64,000 nt of DNA from positions 248,001 through 312,000 of the forward strand of contig NZ_BMQK01000002.1 in NCBI RefSeq assembly GCF_014648075.1, given 5' to 3'. A program made the translations under genes and the position numbers. Source of the stretch: Streptomyces ruber (GTDB taxonomy: Bacteria; Actinomycetota; Actinomycetes; Streptomycetales; Streptomycetaceae). Shown in pieces: positions 52,893-62,104 of this stretch. The notes below the pieces were generated by a model. It did not search any database. It worked only from the letters and a program-made list of their open reading frames with translations, and was not told the origin of the DNA. Within the stretch, counting starts at the first letter, position 1; each line of letters opens with the position of its first letter.

Positions 52893-55800
52893 ATGACCCA
52901 GCAAAGCACAGCCATCGCCACGGGCGTAATCGAACGCGTAGCGGCGGGTGGCCAGCTCCGGGCGGTCGCCTATGCCCGCGTTTCCACCGAGGACCAGGCC
53001 AAGGGCTACGGCGTCCAATACTCAACTAAAAAGATCATGCGCCACATCGAGCGCAAAGGCTGGCGGCGCGTCGGCACCTTCTGTGACGAGGGCATCAGCG
53101 GCAGCCTTGAGGCGCACCAGCGCGAAGACCTCAACAAGCTGATGGAGCTGGCGCGTGAGAAGCCCAAGCCCTTCGACATCGTCGTCGTCAACGAAGGTCG
53201 CGCCATCGGTCGTACCGGTCGCGCCTTTTGGCGGTGGGTCTGGGAACTCGAAGACATGGGCATCTTCGTCGGCGTCGTCCAAGACGACTACGACAACACG
53301 ACCGCCGAGGGGCGCAAGAAGATGCGCCGTGACGCCGACTACGCCGAGACCGAGTGGGAGACCATCCGCCAGCGCACCCAAGGCGGCCTCCAGGAGAAGG
53401 CCGAAGAGGGCGGTTGGGTCGGTGGCCCCCCGCCGTACGGCTACGAGATCGAGGACCAGGGCAAGAAGGGCCTTTCACGCCTCATCCAGTGTGCGGCTGA
53501 GGTCAAGGTGTTGCGCCGCGCCCGGGAACTGCTGGTGGAGTTCGGCCTGAACATGCGCCAGACCGCCGCACGCCTGAACGCCGAGGGGCTGTTCACCCGC
53601 TCCGGCAAGCCATGGTCACATCAGAACCTGCGTGCCCGGCTGATGTCCACGGCTGTCCTCGAAGCCGTGTTCATCTTCCGCAACACGGCCGTGAAAAACG
53701 GCCGAGGGCCGAAGCTCGACCAGAACGGCCAGCCGCTCTACGGCGAAACCGTCCGCATCGAGCTTGACCCGATCTTCACGCCGGGCGAGGTGGCCGACCT
53801 GAAGGCCGCTGTCGGCGAACCCTCCGGCAAGCCCAAGGGCCAGGCTGGCGTCTATCCGCTGTCGAAGCGCGTCACGGCCCAGTGCGGCAAGCACTACATC
53901 GGCGGCAAGCGTCACAAGGGGCCCGGCCGCTGGTACCGCTGCAAGGGCCGACAGGAGGAGTACGCACACGCGCCGACGTGTGACGACCCGCAGATCCCCG
54001 CCACCGAGCTTGAGGCCGCAGTCTGGGCCGAGGTCGTCAGCCTGCTCGGCGATCCTGACCAGCTCCGGGCGATGGCGGCTGAGTGGGTGGGCATGGCCGA
54101 CACAGACCAGGAGGCGCAGCGAGCCAGGGTGGCCGATCTGAGCAAGCAGGTGACCGACCGTGAAAGGGCCATGACCGAAACCTTGACCACCTACGCCCGG
54201 CTGAACGTGCCCACCTCCACGATTGAGGAGGTCGTCAAGACGCTCACCGACGAGCTTGATCAGCTCAGGGAGATGCGCGACGAGGCACAGCGGTGGATGG
54301 AGGAGACCGAAGCGGCCGAGCAGCGCGCGAACGACCTTGCCGCCCTGGCCGAGCTGGCGCGCACGCGGCTGGCCGACATGACGCCCGACGAGCAAGGCGA
54401 AATCCTTGCGTTGTTGGACGTGCGCGTCACCGTCCTGGGCGCGAGGCCCGAGCGCAAGACCAACAAAGGCTGCACCCTCACCAAGTGGTTTGCTGACTCG
54501 GGACGGCTGGTGCCACTCCCGCTGACCGATGAGGTGTGGGCCCTGGTGGAACCGGTCGTCAAGGCATGGGAACCACCGAACCATCGCCTCATCGACGGTC
54601 GCGCGGTGGTCGACGGCATCCTGTTCAAAGCGCGCACCGGGTGCGGCTGGCACGACATTGAGGTGTCGGGCGATGTCCTGTGGAAGACCGTGCATTCACG
54701 ATTCAACCGCTGGCTTCGCGCTGGTGTGTGGGACGAGATCATGAAGGTAATTCCCAACGAGGGCACGCTTCCGGCGGGGATGCCCGTGCTGCCGCCTCTC
54801 AAGATTGAGGGGCGCGTAGACCCGCACATCCTGCCCCTAGAAGGCGTCCGGCACGAGGAAGCACCTGCGGAAACTTTTATGGTGGCGGCGGGCACCGCGC
54901 TCTGCGTGCCCGGCAATCACGAGAACAAGCTGGGCCGCTGGCTGAAGGGCCGCAAGGTCCAGCTCACGCACGGCCTCGCGGAGACCGTCGAGCAGCTGGA
55001 GGGGGAGAGCGAGGAGTTCCGCGCGCGGGTGCGGGAGTTCGTGGACGGGCTGGTCAGCCACTACGTCCTCGACGGCGGCCGGCTGGTGGTGTGCCACGCG
55101 GGCCTGCCGGAGAAGTACCACGGCCGCACCTCGGGCCGGGTGCGCTCGCACGCGCTGTACGGCGACACGACCGGGGAGACGGACGAGTTCGGCCTGCCGG
55201 TGCGCTACCCGTGGGCGGAGGACTACCGGGGCCGCGCGGCCGTGGTCTACGGGCACACCCCCGTCCCCACGGCCACCTGGCTCAACAACACCATCTGCCT
55301 GGACACGGGCGCCGTGTTCGGCGGCAGGCTCACCGCGCTGCGCTGGCCGGAGCGGGAACTGGTCGACGTACCGGCCGAGCGCGTCTGGTACGAGCCGGCC
55401 AGGCCGCTGGCCACGGAGGCGCCCGGCGGGCACGAGGGACGCCCGCTAGACCTCGCCGACGTGCACGGCCGCCGGACCGTCGAGACCCGGCACGCCGGGC
55501 GGATCGCGGTCCGCGAGGAGAACGCGGCGGCGGCCCTGGAGGTCATGAGCCGTTTCGCGGTGGACCCGCGGCTGCTGCCGTACCTCCCGCCGACCATGGC
55601 CCCCACCGCGACCTCGAAGGTGGAGGGCTACCTGGAGCACCCGACGGAGGCGTTCGAGCAGTACCGGCAGGACGGGGTCGAGCGGGTCGTGTGCGAGGAG
55701 AAGCACATGGGCTCGCGGGCGGTGGCGCTGGTGTGCCGGGACGCGGAGGTGGCCCGGGAGCGCTTCGGTGCCGGGGGAGGCGAGACCGGCTCCCTGTACA

Positions 55801-56723
55801 CCCGCACCGGCCGTCCGTTCTTCGACGACCCGGCCGTCACGGAGGAGGTCCTCGGCCGGGTGCGCGAGGCGGTGACGGCCGCCGGGCTGTGGGACGGGCT
55901 CGGTACCGACTGGCTGCTGCTCGACGCCGAGCTGCTGCCGTGGTCGCTGAAGGCCGCCGGGCTGCTGCGGAAGCAGTACGCGGCGGTCGGGGCGGCCGCC
56001 GGCGCCGCGTTCCCGGGCGCGCTGGCCGCGCTGGAGGGTGCCGCGGCGCGCGGCGTGGACGTGGGCGGGCTGCTGGCGCGGCAGCGCGGGCGGGCCGCCG
56101 ACGCGGCGGCGTTCACGGAGGCGTACCGGCGGTACTGCTGGCCGACGGACGGACTGGAGGGCGTGCGGCTCGCGCCCTTCCAGCTCCTCGCCGTCCAGGG
56201 CCGCAGCCTGGCCGCGCTGCCGCACGACGAGCAGCTGGCCCTGATCGACCGCATGGTCGGGCACGACGGGTCCGGTCTGCTGCGGACGACGCGACGGCTG
56301 TACGTCGACACCGGGGACGCGGAGTCGGTGCGGGCGGGCGTCGACTGGTGGCTGGAGATGACCGGCCGCGGCGGCGAGGGCATGGTGGTCAAGCCGGTCG
56401 GGGCGGTCGTGCGGTCGGGGTCCCCCCGCTCGAGCGAAGCCGGGAGCGGGGGAGGCAAGGGGCGGCTGGTGCAGCCGGGCGTCAAGTGCCGCGGCCGGGA
56501 GTACCTGCGCATCATCTACGGCCCGGAGTACACCCGCCCGGACAACCTGGCCAGGCTGCGCGGCCGCTTCCTCGACCACAAGCGGTCGCTCGCCCTCAGG
56601 GAGTACGCCCTGGGGCTGGAGGCGCTGGACCGGCTGGCCGGGGGCGAGCCGCTGTGGCGGGTGCACGAGGCGGTGTTCGGGGTGCTGGCGCTGGAGTCGG
56701 AGCCGGTGGACCCGCGGCTGTGA
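52893..56723 (+). CDS. Large serine integrase fused in frame to the 3' half of Pnkp
   Basis: 1,276 residues as read. Residues 1-about 150 are the serine-recombinase catalytic domain ([12 protein letters not shown] with the nucleophilic Ser, then DEGISGSL and [13 protein letters not shown]). The recombinase DNA-binding domain follows with [10 protein letters not shown], a zinc-ribbon-like region with Cys pairs, and a long coiled coil. Residues about 525-620 look like DUF4096, the N-terminal domain of IS4/5-type transposases ([30 protein letters not shown]). At residue 663 the frame crosses attR and continues as Pnkp. In the excised circle it would instead end as a 681-residue protein (52893-54883 joined to 41087-41141). 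The ATG has GAGGAAA upstream. Confidence 0.88.
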   Translation: MTQQSTAIATGVIERVAAGGQLRAVAYARVSTEDQAKGYGVQYSTKKIMRHIERKGWRRVGTFCDEGISGSLEAHQREDLNKLMELAREKPKPFDIVVVNEGRAIGRTGRAFWRWVWELEDMGIFVGVVQDDYDNTTAEGRKKMRRDADYAETEWETIRQRTQGGLQEKAEEGGWVGGPPPYGYEIEDQGKKGLSRLIQCAAEVKVLRRARELLVEFGLNMRQTAARLNAEGLFTRSGKPWSHQNLRARLMSTAVLEAVFIFRNTAVKNGRGPKLDQNGQPLYGETVRIELDPIFTPGEVADLKAAVGEPSGKPKGQAGVYPLSKRVTAQCGKHYIGGKRHKGPGRWYRCKGRQEEYAHAPTCDDPQIPATELEAAVWAEVVSLLGDPDQLRAMAAEWVGMADTDQEAQRARVADLSKQVTDRERAMTETLTTYARLNVPTSTIEEVVKTLTDELDQLREMRDEAQRWMEETEAAEQRANDLAALAELARTRLADMTPDEQGEILALLDVRVTVLGARPERKTNKGCTLTKWFADSGRLVPLPLTDEVWALVEPVVKAWEPPNHRLIDGRAVVDGILFKARTGCGWHDIEVSGDVLWKTVHSRFNRWLRAGVWDEIMKVIPNEGTLPAGMPVLPPLKIEGRVDPHILPLEGVRHEEAPAETFMVAAGTALCVPGNHENKLGRWLKGRKVQLTHGLAETVEQLEGESEEFRARVREFVDGLVSHYVLDGGRLVVCHAGLPEKYHGRTSGRVRSHALYGDTTGETDEFGLPVRYPWAEDYRGRAAVVYGHTPVPTATWLNNTICLDTGAVFGGRLTALRWPERELVDVPAERVWYEPARPLATEAPGGHEGRPLDLADVHGRRTVETRHAGRIAVREENAAAALEVMSRFAVDPRLLPYLPPTMAPTATSKVEGYLEHPTEAFEQYRQDGVERVVCEEKHMGSRAVALVCRDAEVARERFGAGGGETGSLYTRTGRPFFDDPAVTEEVLGRVREAVTAAGLWDGLGTDWLLLDAELLPWSLKAAGLLRKQYAAVGAAAGAAFPGALAALEGAAARGVDVGGLLARQRGRAADAAAFTEAYRRYCWPTDGLEGVRLAPFQLLAVQGRSLAALPHDEQLALIDRMVGHDGSGLLRTTRRLYVDTGDAESVRAGVDWWLEMTGRGGEGMVVKPVGAVVRSGSPRSSEAGSGGGKGRLVQPGVKCRGREYLRIIYGPEYTRPDNLARLRGRFLDHKRSLALREYALGLEALDRLAGGEPLWRVHEAVFGVLALESEPVDPRL
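54879..54883 (+). other. attR core (ATGGT)
   Basis: Right junction between element and pnkp. The predicted attP (54,869-54,883 joined to 41,087-41,099) has perfect outer arms GGAAAC and GTTTCC placed symmetrically around a central GT, which is therefore the likely crossover dinucleotide. Confidence 0.82.
54884..56723 (+). pseudogene. pnkp: 3' half of pnkp: phosphatase remainder and RNA ligase domain
   Basis: Starts with the missing part of the metallophosphoesterase ([13 protein letters not shown], then [13 protein letters not shown] and [13 protein letters not shown]). It continues into the adenylyltransferase/ligase module, whose nucleophilic lysine is in EEKHMGSRA (lysine codon at 55701), with later motifs including a basic C-terminus. 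Joined to 40,329-41,086 it gives 865 residues with no frame break. All catalytic residues appear intact, so the domain may be active when expressed as part of the integrase fusion or after excision. Integration separates it from its promoter and from hen1. Confidence 0.9.
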
Positions 56724-56823
56724 GGCGGGGCGAGGGTCCGGTGTGACGCACGGGACCCTCGCCCACCTGTGCCGATCAGGGCTTCCGAGGGGTGAAACGC
56801 GTTCGAACGGTCAGGATGGAGAC

Positions 56824-58050
56824 ATGGCATTCCACGTCGACTCCGAGGCCGGGCGGCTGCGCCGGGTCATCCTGCACCGGCCCGATCTGGAGCTGAAGAG
56901 GCTCACCCCCAGCAACAAACACGCCCTGCTCTTCGACGACGTGCTGTGGGTGCGCCGGGCGCGTCTGGAGCACGACGGGTTCGCGGACGCCCTGCGCGAC
57001 CGCGGGGTCGTCGTCCACCTGTTCGGCGACCTGCTCACCGACGTCCTCAGGATCCCGGCGGCCAAGAAGCTGATCCTGGACAAGGTCTTCGACGAGAAGG
57101 AGTACGGGCCGCTCGCCACCGACCACCTGCGGGCCGTGTTCGAGGACCTGCCCACGGCCGAGCTCGCCGAGGCCCTGGTCGGCGGGATGACCAAGCGCGA
57201 GTTCCTCGATGCGCACGCCGAGCCGACGTCCGTGCGCTTCCACGTCATGGACCTGGACGACTTCCTGCTCGGACCGCTGCCCAACCACCTCTTCACCCGG
57301 GACACCTCCGCCTGGATATACGACGGGGTCTCCATCAACGCCATGCGCTGGCCGGCGCGGCAGCGCGAGACCGTCCACTTCGAGGCGATCTACCGGCACC
57401 ACCCGCTCTTCCGCGACGAGTCCTTCCACGTCTGGTCGGAGGGGCTCGCCGACTACCCGTCCACCATCGAGGGCGGCGACGTGCTGGTCATCGGCAACGG
57501 CGCCGTGCTCATCGGCATGAGCGAGCGCACCACGCCGCAGGCGGTCGAGATGCTCGCGCACAAGCTGTTCGCGGAGGGCTCGGCGCGCACCATCGTGGCC
57601 CTGGACATGCCGAAGCGGCGCGCTTTCATGCACCTAGACACGGTGATGACGATGATCGACGGCGATACGTTCACCCAGTACGCGGGGCTCGGCATGCTCC
57701 GCTCGTACACCATCGAACCGGGCGCGTCGGACCAGGAGCTGAAGGTCACCGACCACCCGCCGGAGCACATGCACCGCGCGATCGCCGCCGCGCTCGGGCT
57801 CAGCGAGATCCGGGTGCTGACCGCCACGCAGGACGTGCACGCGGCGGAGCGGGAGCAGTGGGACGACGGCTGCAACGTCCTCGCGGTGGAGCCGGGCGTC
57901 GTCATCGCGTACGAGCGCAACTCCACGACCAACACCCATCTGCGCAAGCAGGGCATCGAGGTGATCGAGATCCCCGGGAGCGAGCTGGGCCGGGGCCGGG
58001 GCGGGCCGCGGTGCATGAGCTGCCCGGTGCAGAGGGACGCCGTGGGCTGA
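56824..58050 (+). CDS. arcA: Arginine deiminase
   Basis: 408 residues from the ATG at 56824 (AGGATGGAG upstream). Family landmarks: [56 protein letters not shown], and the C-terminal catalytic cysteine in [10 protein letters not shown]. It hydrolyses arginine to citrulline and ammonia, the first step of the arginine deiminase pathway, which can supply ATP under low oxygen and ammonia against acid. Cytoplasmic. Next to it is an ornithine carbamoyltransferase with its own promoter; no carbamate kinase is visible in this window. Confidence 0.95.
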   Translation: MAFHVDSEAGRLRRVILHRPDLELKRLTPSNKHALLFDDVLWVRRARLEHDGFADALRDRGVVVHLFGDLLTDVLRIPAAKKLILDKVFDEKEYGPLATDHLRAVFEDLPTAELAEALVGGMTKREFLDAHAEPTSVRFHVMDLDDFLLGPLPNHLFTRDTSAWIYDGVSINAMRWPARQRETVHFEAIYRHHPLFRDESFHVWSEGLADYPSTIEGGDVLVIGNGAVLIGMSERTTPQAVEMLAHKLFAEGSARTIVALDMPKRRAFMHLDTVMTMIDGDTFTQYAGLGMLRSYTIEPGASDQELKVTDHPPEHMHRAIAAALGLSEIRVLTATQDVHAAEREQWDDGCNVLAVEPGVVIAYERNSTTNTHLRKQGIEVIEIPGSELGRGRGGPRCMSCPVQRDAVG

Positions 58051-58080
58051 GCGGCCGCCCGCGAGCCGGAACCGACCCGC

Positions 58081-58109
58081 TTGCATACAAATGTTACCGG
58101 TCGTATAGA
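58081..58109 (+). promoter_or_regulatory. Promoter for the ornithine carbamoyltransferase gene
   Basis: TTGCAT and TATAGA with exact 17-bp spacing, in an AT-rich dip about 100 bp before the start codon. The TTGCATA segment also resembles half of an ArgR-type operator, so arginine control is possible. Confidence 0.65.
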
Positions 58110-58207
58110 CTTCCACCCCGTTCGCCGGTCCTCACCGGTCCTCACCGGTCCCGTTCCGCGGTTCCGTTCAGCGGTCCCTCCCCGTCCCCGTCCCCAGGAG
58201 TGCTCCC

Positions 58208-59218
58208 ATGGCGACAGTCCCGACCACCCTCGCAGGCCGCCACTTCCTCAAGGAGCTGGACTTCACCGGGGAGGAGCTCCGCGGTCTGGTCGAGCTGGCC
58301 GCCGAGCTCAAGGCCGCCAAGAAGGCCGGGACCGAGCCGCGGTACCTGAGCGGCCGGAACATCGCGCTGATCTTCGAGAAGACCTCGACGCGCACGCGCT
58401 GCGCGTTCGAGGTGGCGGCCGCCGACCAGGGTGCCTCGACGACCTACCTCGACCCGTCCGGCTCGCAGATCGGCCACAAGGAGTCCGTGAAGGACACGGC
58501 CCGCGTGCTCGGCCGGATGTACGACGCGATCGAGTACCGCGGCGACAGCCAGCAGAAGGTGGAGGAGCTGGCCGCGTACGCCGGCGTCCCCGTCTACAAC
58601 GGCCTCACCGACGACTGGCACCCCACCCAGATGCTCGCCGACGTGCTCACCATGACCGAGCACTGCGACAAGCCGCTCACCGGGACCGCCTTCGCCTACC
58701 TCGGCGACGCGCGCTTCAACATGGGCAACTCCTACCTGGTCACCGGCGCGCTCCTCGGCATGGACGTACGGATCGTGGCGCCGGAGTCCTACTGGCCCGC
58801 CGAGGAGATCGTCACCCACGCCCGCAAGCTCGCCGAGACCAGCGGGGCCCGCGTCACGCTCACCGAGGACGTCGCCGAGGGCGTCCGGGGAGCCGACTTC
58901 GTCGCCACCGACGTGTGGGTGTCCATGGGTGAGCCCAAGGAGGTCTGGGCCGAGCGGATCGCCGCCCTGACCCCGTACGCGGTGACCATGGACGTGCTGC
59001 GCGCCACCGGCAACCCGGACGTGAGGTTCCTGCACTGCCTGCCGGCCTTCCACGACCTCGGCACCAAGGTCGGCCGGGAGATCCACGAGGCGTACGGCCT
59101 GGACTCCCTGGAGGTCACCGACGAGGTCTTCGAGTCGCCGCACTCGGTGGTCTTCGACGAGGCGGAGAACCGTCTGCACACGATCAAGGCGGTCATGGTC
59201 GCGACGCTGGGCCGTTGA
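58208..59218 (+). CDS. argF: Ornithine carbamoyltransferase
   Basis: 336 residues from the ATG at 58208 (AGGAG upstream). Carbamoyl-phosphate site STRTR, and HPTQ (in [15 protein letters not shown]), FMGDAR-like [12 protein letters not shown] and the catalytic HCLPAFHD are all present. It interconverts ornithine plus carbamoyl phosphate with citrulline. Placed right after arginine deiminase it may act catabolically (arcB), but its biosynthetic relatives look the same, so the symbol argF is used loosely. Convergent with the next gene, whose stop is 1 base away. Confidence 0.95.
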   Translation: MATVPTTLAGRHFLKELDFTGEELRGLVELAAELKAAKKAGTEPRYLSGRNIALIFEKTSTRTRCAFEVAAADQGASTTYLDPSGSQIGHKESVKDTARVLGRMYDAIEYRGDSQQKVEELAAYAGVPVYNGLTDDWHPTQMLADVLTMTEHCDKPLTGTAFAYLGDARFNMGNSYLVTGALLGMDVRIVAPESYWPAEEIVTHARKLAETSGARVTLTEDVAEGVRGADFVATDVWVSMGEPKEVWAERIAALTPYAVTMDVLRATGNPDVRFLHCLPAFHDLGTKVGREIHEAYGLDSLEVTDEVFESPHSVVFDEAENRLHTIKAVMVATLGR

Positions 59219-59219
59219 G

Positions 59220-59669
59220 CTACGACAGGCCCTGACGGACCGACACCACCGGCAGCGCGAACCACACCGCCTTGCCGGAGGCGGTGGGCCGGTGGCCGCA
59301 GGACGAGCTGAGCGCGCGGATGAGGAGGAGTCCCCGGCCGTGCTCCTGCCAGGGGTCGGGCTGCTCCACCGCCGGCCGCACGAGGTCGCCGGGCGGCTCC
59401 GGGTCCTGGTCGTGGACCTCGACCCGGCAGCTCGTCGGCAGCAGCTCCACGACCAGCTCGATCGGCGCCCGGCCCGCCGTGTGCTCGACGGCGTTGGCGA
59501 CCAGTTCGGCGGTGAGCAGTTCCGCCGTGTCGCGGTCGGCGGCGTGCTCCTGTTCGGCCAGTGCCCTGCGGACCAGCGCGCGGGCGACCGGCACGGCCGC
59601 GGCGGTGTGCGGCAGCGCGACGCGCCAGGATGCGGGACTTGCGGGTTCGTGCACTACGGGTCCGTTCAT
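59220..59669 (-). CDS. RsbW-like HATPase (anti-sigma regulatory type)
   Basis: 149 residues with the HATPase_c fold: LTAELVANAVEHT (N box), a G1-like VEVHDQDPEPP, and HGRGLLLIRALSSSCG (G2 box). Such small proteins in Streptomyces are either Ser/Thr kinases of STAS antagonists or regulators with lost kinase activity. No STAS gene is next to it, so its partner must be elsewhere, perhaps the ones at 501 and 5574 (speculative). The start ATG at 59669 is assigned from the fold. Confidence 0.85.
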   Translation of the reverse strand: MNGPVVHEPASPASWRVALPHTAAAVPVARALVRRALAEQEHAADRDTAELLTAELVANAVEHTAGRAPIELVVELLPTSCRVEVHDQDPEPPGDLVRPAVEQPDPWQEHGRGLLLIRALSSSCGHRPTASGKAVWFALPVVSVRQGLS

Positions 59670-60008
59670 GAGCAGGCTGTCCTGCTTTCAACTTCAGGAA
59701 TGGTACGGCGCCCTCCCGCGGGCACGCCCGGCGGGCGTCGTACAGGACCTCGGACCGCCTGCCGGCCCCGTTGCCGGACGGCCCCTTACCTGTACTTACG
59801 CACGGCCGCGCCCGATCGCGCCCGCCGTTACGGGGCTGTCGCACAGGCGTGACCGTGTCACGGGCGTCCGGGGCGGAGGGACCGGTGCGTCACGACGCCG
59901 GGTACGGACCGGATTCCTGAAGGAGGTACGGAAGTGCGGAGGGGTGGAGGGGCGGAGGGACGGAGAGACCCGGGGGTTCACCGAGTGCACGGGACCATGA
60001 CGGGGGAG
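59670..60008. other. Intergenic region, no gene seen
   Basis: 339 bp between two minus-strand genes, with no supported coding region. Contains a Gly/Arg-codon-like purine-rich tract (59,930-59,990) and should hold the HATPase gene promoter. Confidence 0.5.
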
Positions 60009-60836
60009 TCACTTCACTCCGACGAAGGCGGCCCCCGCGTCCCTCAGCCGCTCGTGCAGCGCCCGGAAGACGGCCGCCGAGCGCGCCCCCGGCCAGTCGG
60101 CGGGCAGCAGCGCGGCCGGCAGTCCGGGATCCGCGTACGGCAGCCGGCGCCACGAGTCCAGCATGAGCAGGTAGTCCCGGTAGGCCTCTTCCGGGGGCGT
60201 GTCCGGGCGCGCCTCCCACGCGCGCAGCATGTGCGCGTGCCGGTCGAGGAACGCCTCGTGCTGCTCGGCGATCGCGGCCAGGTCCCACCAGCGCGCCACC
60301 GCCTCGCCCGTCACCGCGAAACCCAGGTGCTCGCCCCGGAACAGGTCCACGTACGGGTCGAGCACCAGCCGCCGCAGGCTGCGCCGGGTCTCCTCGTACA
60401 GGCGTGCCGGAGCTATCCAGACCCCGGGGGCCGCGGTGCCGAAGCCGAGGGCGGCCAGCCGGGAGCGCAGTACGTGCCGCTTCTGGCGCTCGGACTCCGG
60501 CACGGAGAACACGGCCAGCACCCAGCCCTCGTCCTCGCTCGGGGAGGTGGTCGCGTACACGCGCCGGTCGCCGTCGTCGAGCAGCTCCCGTGCCCGCGGC
60601 GACAGCGCGTACCCGGCGGCGCCGGCCGCCGTGCGGGCGGGCACCAGCAGTTCGCGCCGCTTCAGCCGTGACACCGACGACCGCACGGAGGGCGCGTCGA
60701 CACCGACCGCGGCGAGGAGCCTGATCAGCTCGGACACCGCGACCGGCCCCGACACGGAGCGGCCGTACGCACCGTAGAAGGTGACGATGAGGGAACGCGG
60801 GGTGGACTGCTCGGACACGTTGATCATTTTAGGCAT
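60009..60836 (-). CDS. PaaX-family transcriptional regulator
   Basis: 275 residues. N-terminal winged helix (RSLIVTFYGAYGR, SVRSSVSRLKRRELL) and the PaaX central domain (WVLAVFSVPESERQKRHVLR, LAALGFGTAAPGVWIAPARL), then the PaaX C-terminal helices (LDSWRRLPYADPGLPAALLP). PaaX represses phenylacetate degradation genes until phenylacetyl-CoA binds, but no paa genes are nearby, so this paralogue's target is unknown. Two start choices, ATG 60836 and ATG 60827, are possible. Possible operator halves TTGTTCA and TGATCAA flank the start region. Confidence 0.88.
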   Translation of the reverse strand: MPKMINVSEQSTPRSLIVTFYGAYGRSVSGPVAVSELIRLLAAVGVDAPSVRSSVSRLKRRELLVPARTAAGAAGYALSPRARELLDDGDRRVYATTSPSEDEGWVLAVFSVPESERQKRHVLRSRLAALGFGTAAPGVWIAPARLYEETRRSLRRLVLDPYVDLFRGEHLGFAVTGEAVARWWDLAAIAEQHEAFLDRHAHMLRAWEARPDTPPEEAYRDYLLMLDSWRRLPYADPGLPAALLPADWPGARSAAVFRALHERLRDAGAAFVGVK

Positions 60837-60911
60837 TGAACAACATGTGGATCTTGCTGATCCCCCCCGGCGCGCAACCGGACGGCGGCGCGGCGCTGCC
60901 GTGACTCCGGC

Positions 60912-61118
60912 TCAGGCGGCGACGGTCAGCTGCTTGCCGACCGGCACGCGCCGCGGGGCGACCACGGTGCCGTCGGGCAGGATCCCGCCGGTGTCGTCGA
61001 AGACGATGGCCCCGTTGCACAGCAGGTTCCAGCCCTGCTCGGGGTGGAAGGCGACGATGTGGGCGGCGTCGCTGTCCGGACGGTCGGCCGAGGGGCACGG
61101 GGGCTGGTGCGAGCACAT
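60912..61118 (-). CDS. DUF5999 family small protein
   Basis: 68 residues from the ATG at 61118 with GGAGG upstream. MCSHQPPCPSADRPD, then HIVAFHPEQGWNLLCNGAIV and the final GKQLTVAA match a conserved Streptomyces family (DUF5999). Two Cys and two His near the N-terminus could bind a metal. Function unknown; a commonly solitary gene. Confidence 0.85.
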   Translation of the reverse strand: MCSHQPPCPSADRPDSDAAHIVAFHPEQGWNLLCNGAIVFDDTGGILPDGTVVAPRRVPVGKQLTVAA

Positions 61119-61330
61119 GGCGCGCCTCCGTCGAAGAGGATGGGCCGGCGGGCGGTGGGCCACCGCCTCGCCCTGGTGCCGTACTGCTGTGGTGCCGTGG
61201 TGCCTGTACCGAGGACTCTGCGCCCGCCCGCACCCCGGCGCCAAGCGCTGTCGAGGAGTCGTGACAGCACCGGGACGCGCTGTGACAACGCCGACGTGCC
61301 GGGGACGTAGGGGGGACGAGGCCCCGCGGG

Positions 61331-61978
61331 TCACCCCGGCTGCCGGGAGGTCCCGGGCCGCAGGAAGCGCTGGAGGATCAGGCGCAGGGTGGGGAGCTCG
61401 GCGGCCGGGTCGAAGGACGGATCGGTGGCGGCGCTGGTGTAGAGGGCCGCGATGAGGGCCATGACCCAGGCCGCGGCCTCGTCCGGGTCCAGGCCGGGAT
61501 CGATCTGGCCGGCCGCGGCCGCGTTCCGCAGCAGCGTGCCGACGGTGGCCCGCTCCTCGTCGTTGTCGCGGCTCAGCAGCGCCTCGAGCTCCGGGTCGCG
61601 GTAGGCCTGGATCATCGCCTCCATGACGAGGGCGGGCACCAGCGGCTCCAGGGCGGGGGCGGCCAGGAGGTCGACGGTCTCCAGGAGGGCGGCCCACGGG
61701 TCGTCGGCGGCGCGGGCGGCGGCGAGGCGTTCGGTCTTGGTGGGGCCACCGCCGTGCCCGTCGCCCTGCTCGCCGACCGGCTCCTCCTCGAAGACGGCGT
61801 GGAAGATCGCGCGTTTGTTCGGGAAGTAGTGGAACAGGTTGCCCGCGCTCATGCCGGCGGCCTTGCAGATCTCCGCCGTGGTGGTGCGCTCGAAGCCCTT
61901 GGTGGCGAAGAGCCCGGCCGCGGCGTCGACGATGTGCCGGCGTCGTGCCCGGTGCCTGGCCGGGTCGACTGTTCTCAT
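61331..61978 (-). CDS. TetR-family transcriptional regulator
   Basis: 215 residues from the ATG at 61978 (AGAGGAAG upstream). The HTH is ATKGFERTTTAEICKAAGMS followed by AGNLFHYFPNKRAIF. The C-terminal ligand domain contains AAWVMALIAALYTSAATDP. A perfect 14-bp-arm palindrome at 62026-62055 sits just ahead of this gene and of the divergent membrane gene, so it most likely represses both and is released by an unknown ligand. Confidence 0.92.
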   Translation of the reverse strand: MRTVDPARHRARRRHIVDAAAGLFATKGFERTTTAEICKAAGMSAGNLFHYFPNKRAIFHAVFEEEPVGEQGDGHGGGPTKTERLAAARAADDPWAALLETVDLLAAPALEPLVPALVMEAMIQAYRDPELEALLSRDNDEERATVGTLLRNAAAAGQIDPGLDPDEAAAWVMALIAALYTSAATDPSFDPAAELPTLRLILQRFLRPGTSRQPG

Positions 61979-62025
61979 CAGGCTTCCTCTCGCTCGGCTC
62001 TCGGCCAAGCGCATCGTAGGCGAAC

Positions 62026-62055
62026 AATAATAGACCGAGTGCTCGGTCTATTATT
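62026..62055. promoter_or_regulatory. TetR operator palindrome
   Basis: Arms AATAATAGACCGAG and CTCGGTCTATTATT around a central TG, perfect over 28 bp. It lies in the 126-bp divergent gap between TetR and the YqeB-like gene. The AT-rich arms may overlap the -10 elements of both promoters, a usual repression layout. Confidence 0.9.
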
Positions 62056-62104
62056 GCGGAAAGGCCTCCGCGAGACGGCGGGGCGGCAGGACGCGAGGGG
62101 GAAC

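Larger units (their letters stand above)
41082..54883 (+). mobile_element. 13.8-kb integrated element inside pnkp
   Basis: Boundaries are set by the split of pnkp and by the shared 5-bp ATGGT at both junctions. It carries a large serine integrase at the right end, a primase-helicase replication protein with an adjacent repeat array, GntR- and XRE-type regulators, several tiny membrane proteins and a set of unknown proteins. There is no FtsK/TraB-like transfer gene, no relaxase and no phage structural gene. It is therefore not a typical Streptomyces conjugative element; a mobilisable or phage-satellite lifestyle, or a plasmid-like circle, are possible. Composition is somewhat less GC-rich in the non-coding parts than in the host. 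Confidence 0.9.

Noticed and set aside
41082..54883. Standard actinomycete integrative conjugative element integrated in a tRNA gene
   Set aside because: No tRNA at either junction, a serine instead of tyrosine integrase, and no FtsK/TraB-like transfer gene.
55091..56746. 551-codon frame inside the 3' half of pnkp
   Set aside because: Arg/Gly/Ala-rich shadow in another frame; the Pnkp frame carries all motifs.
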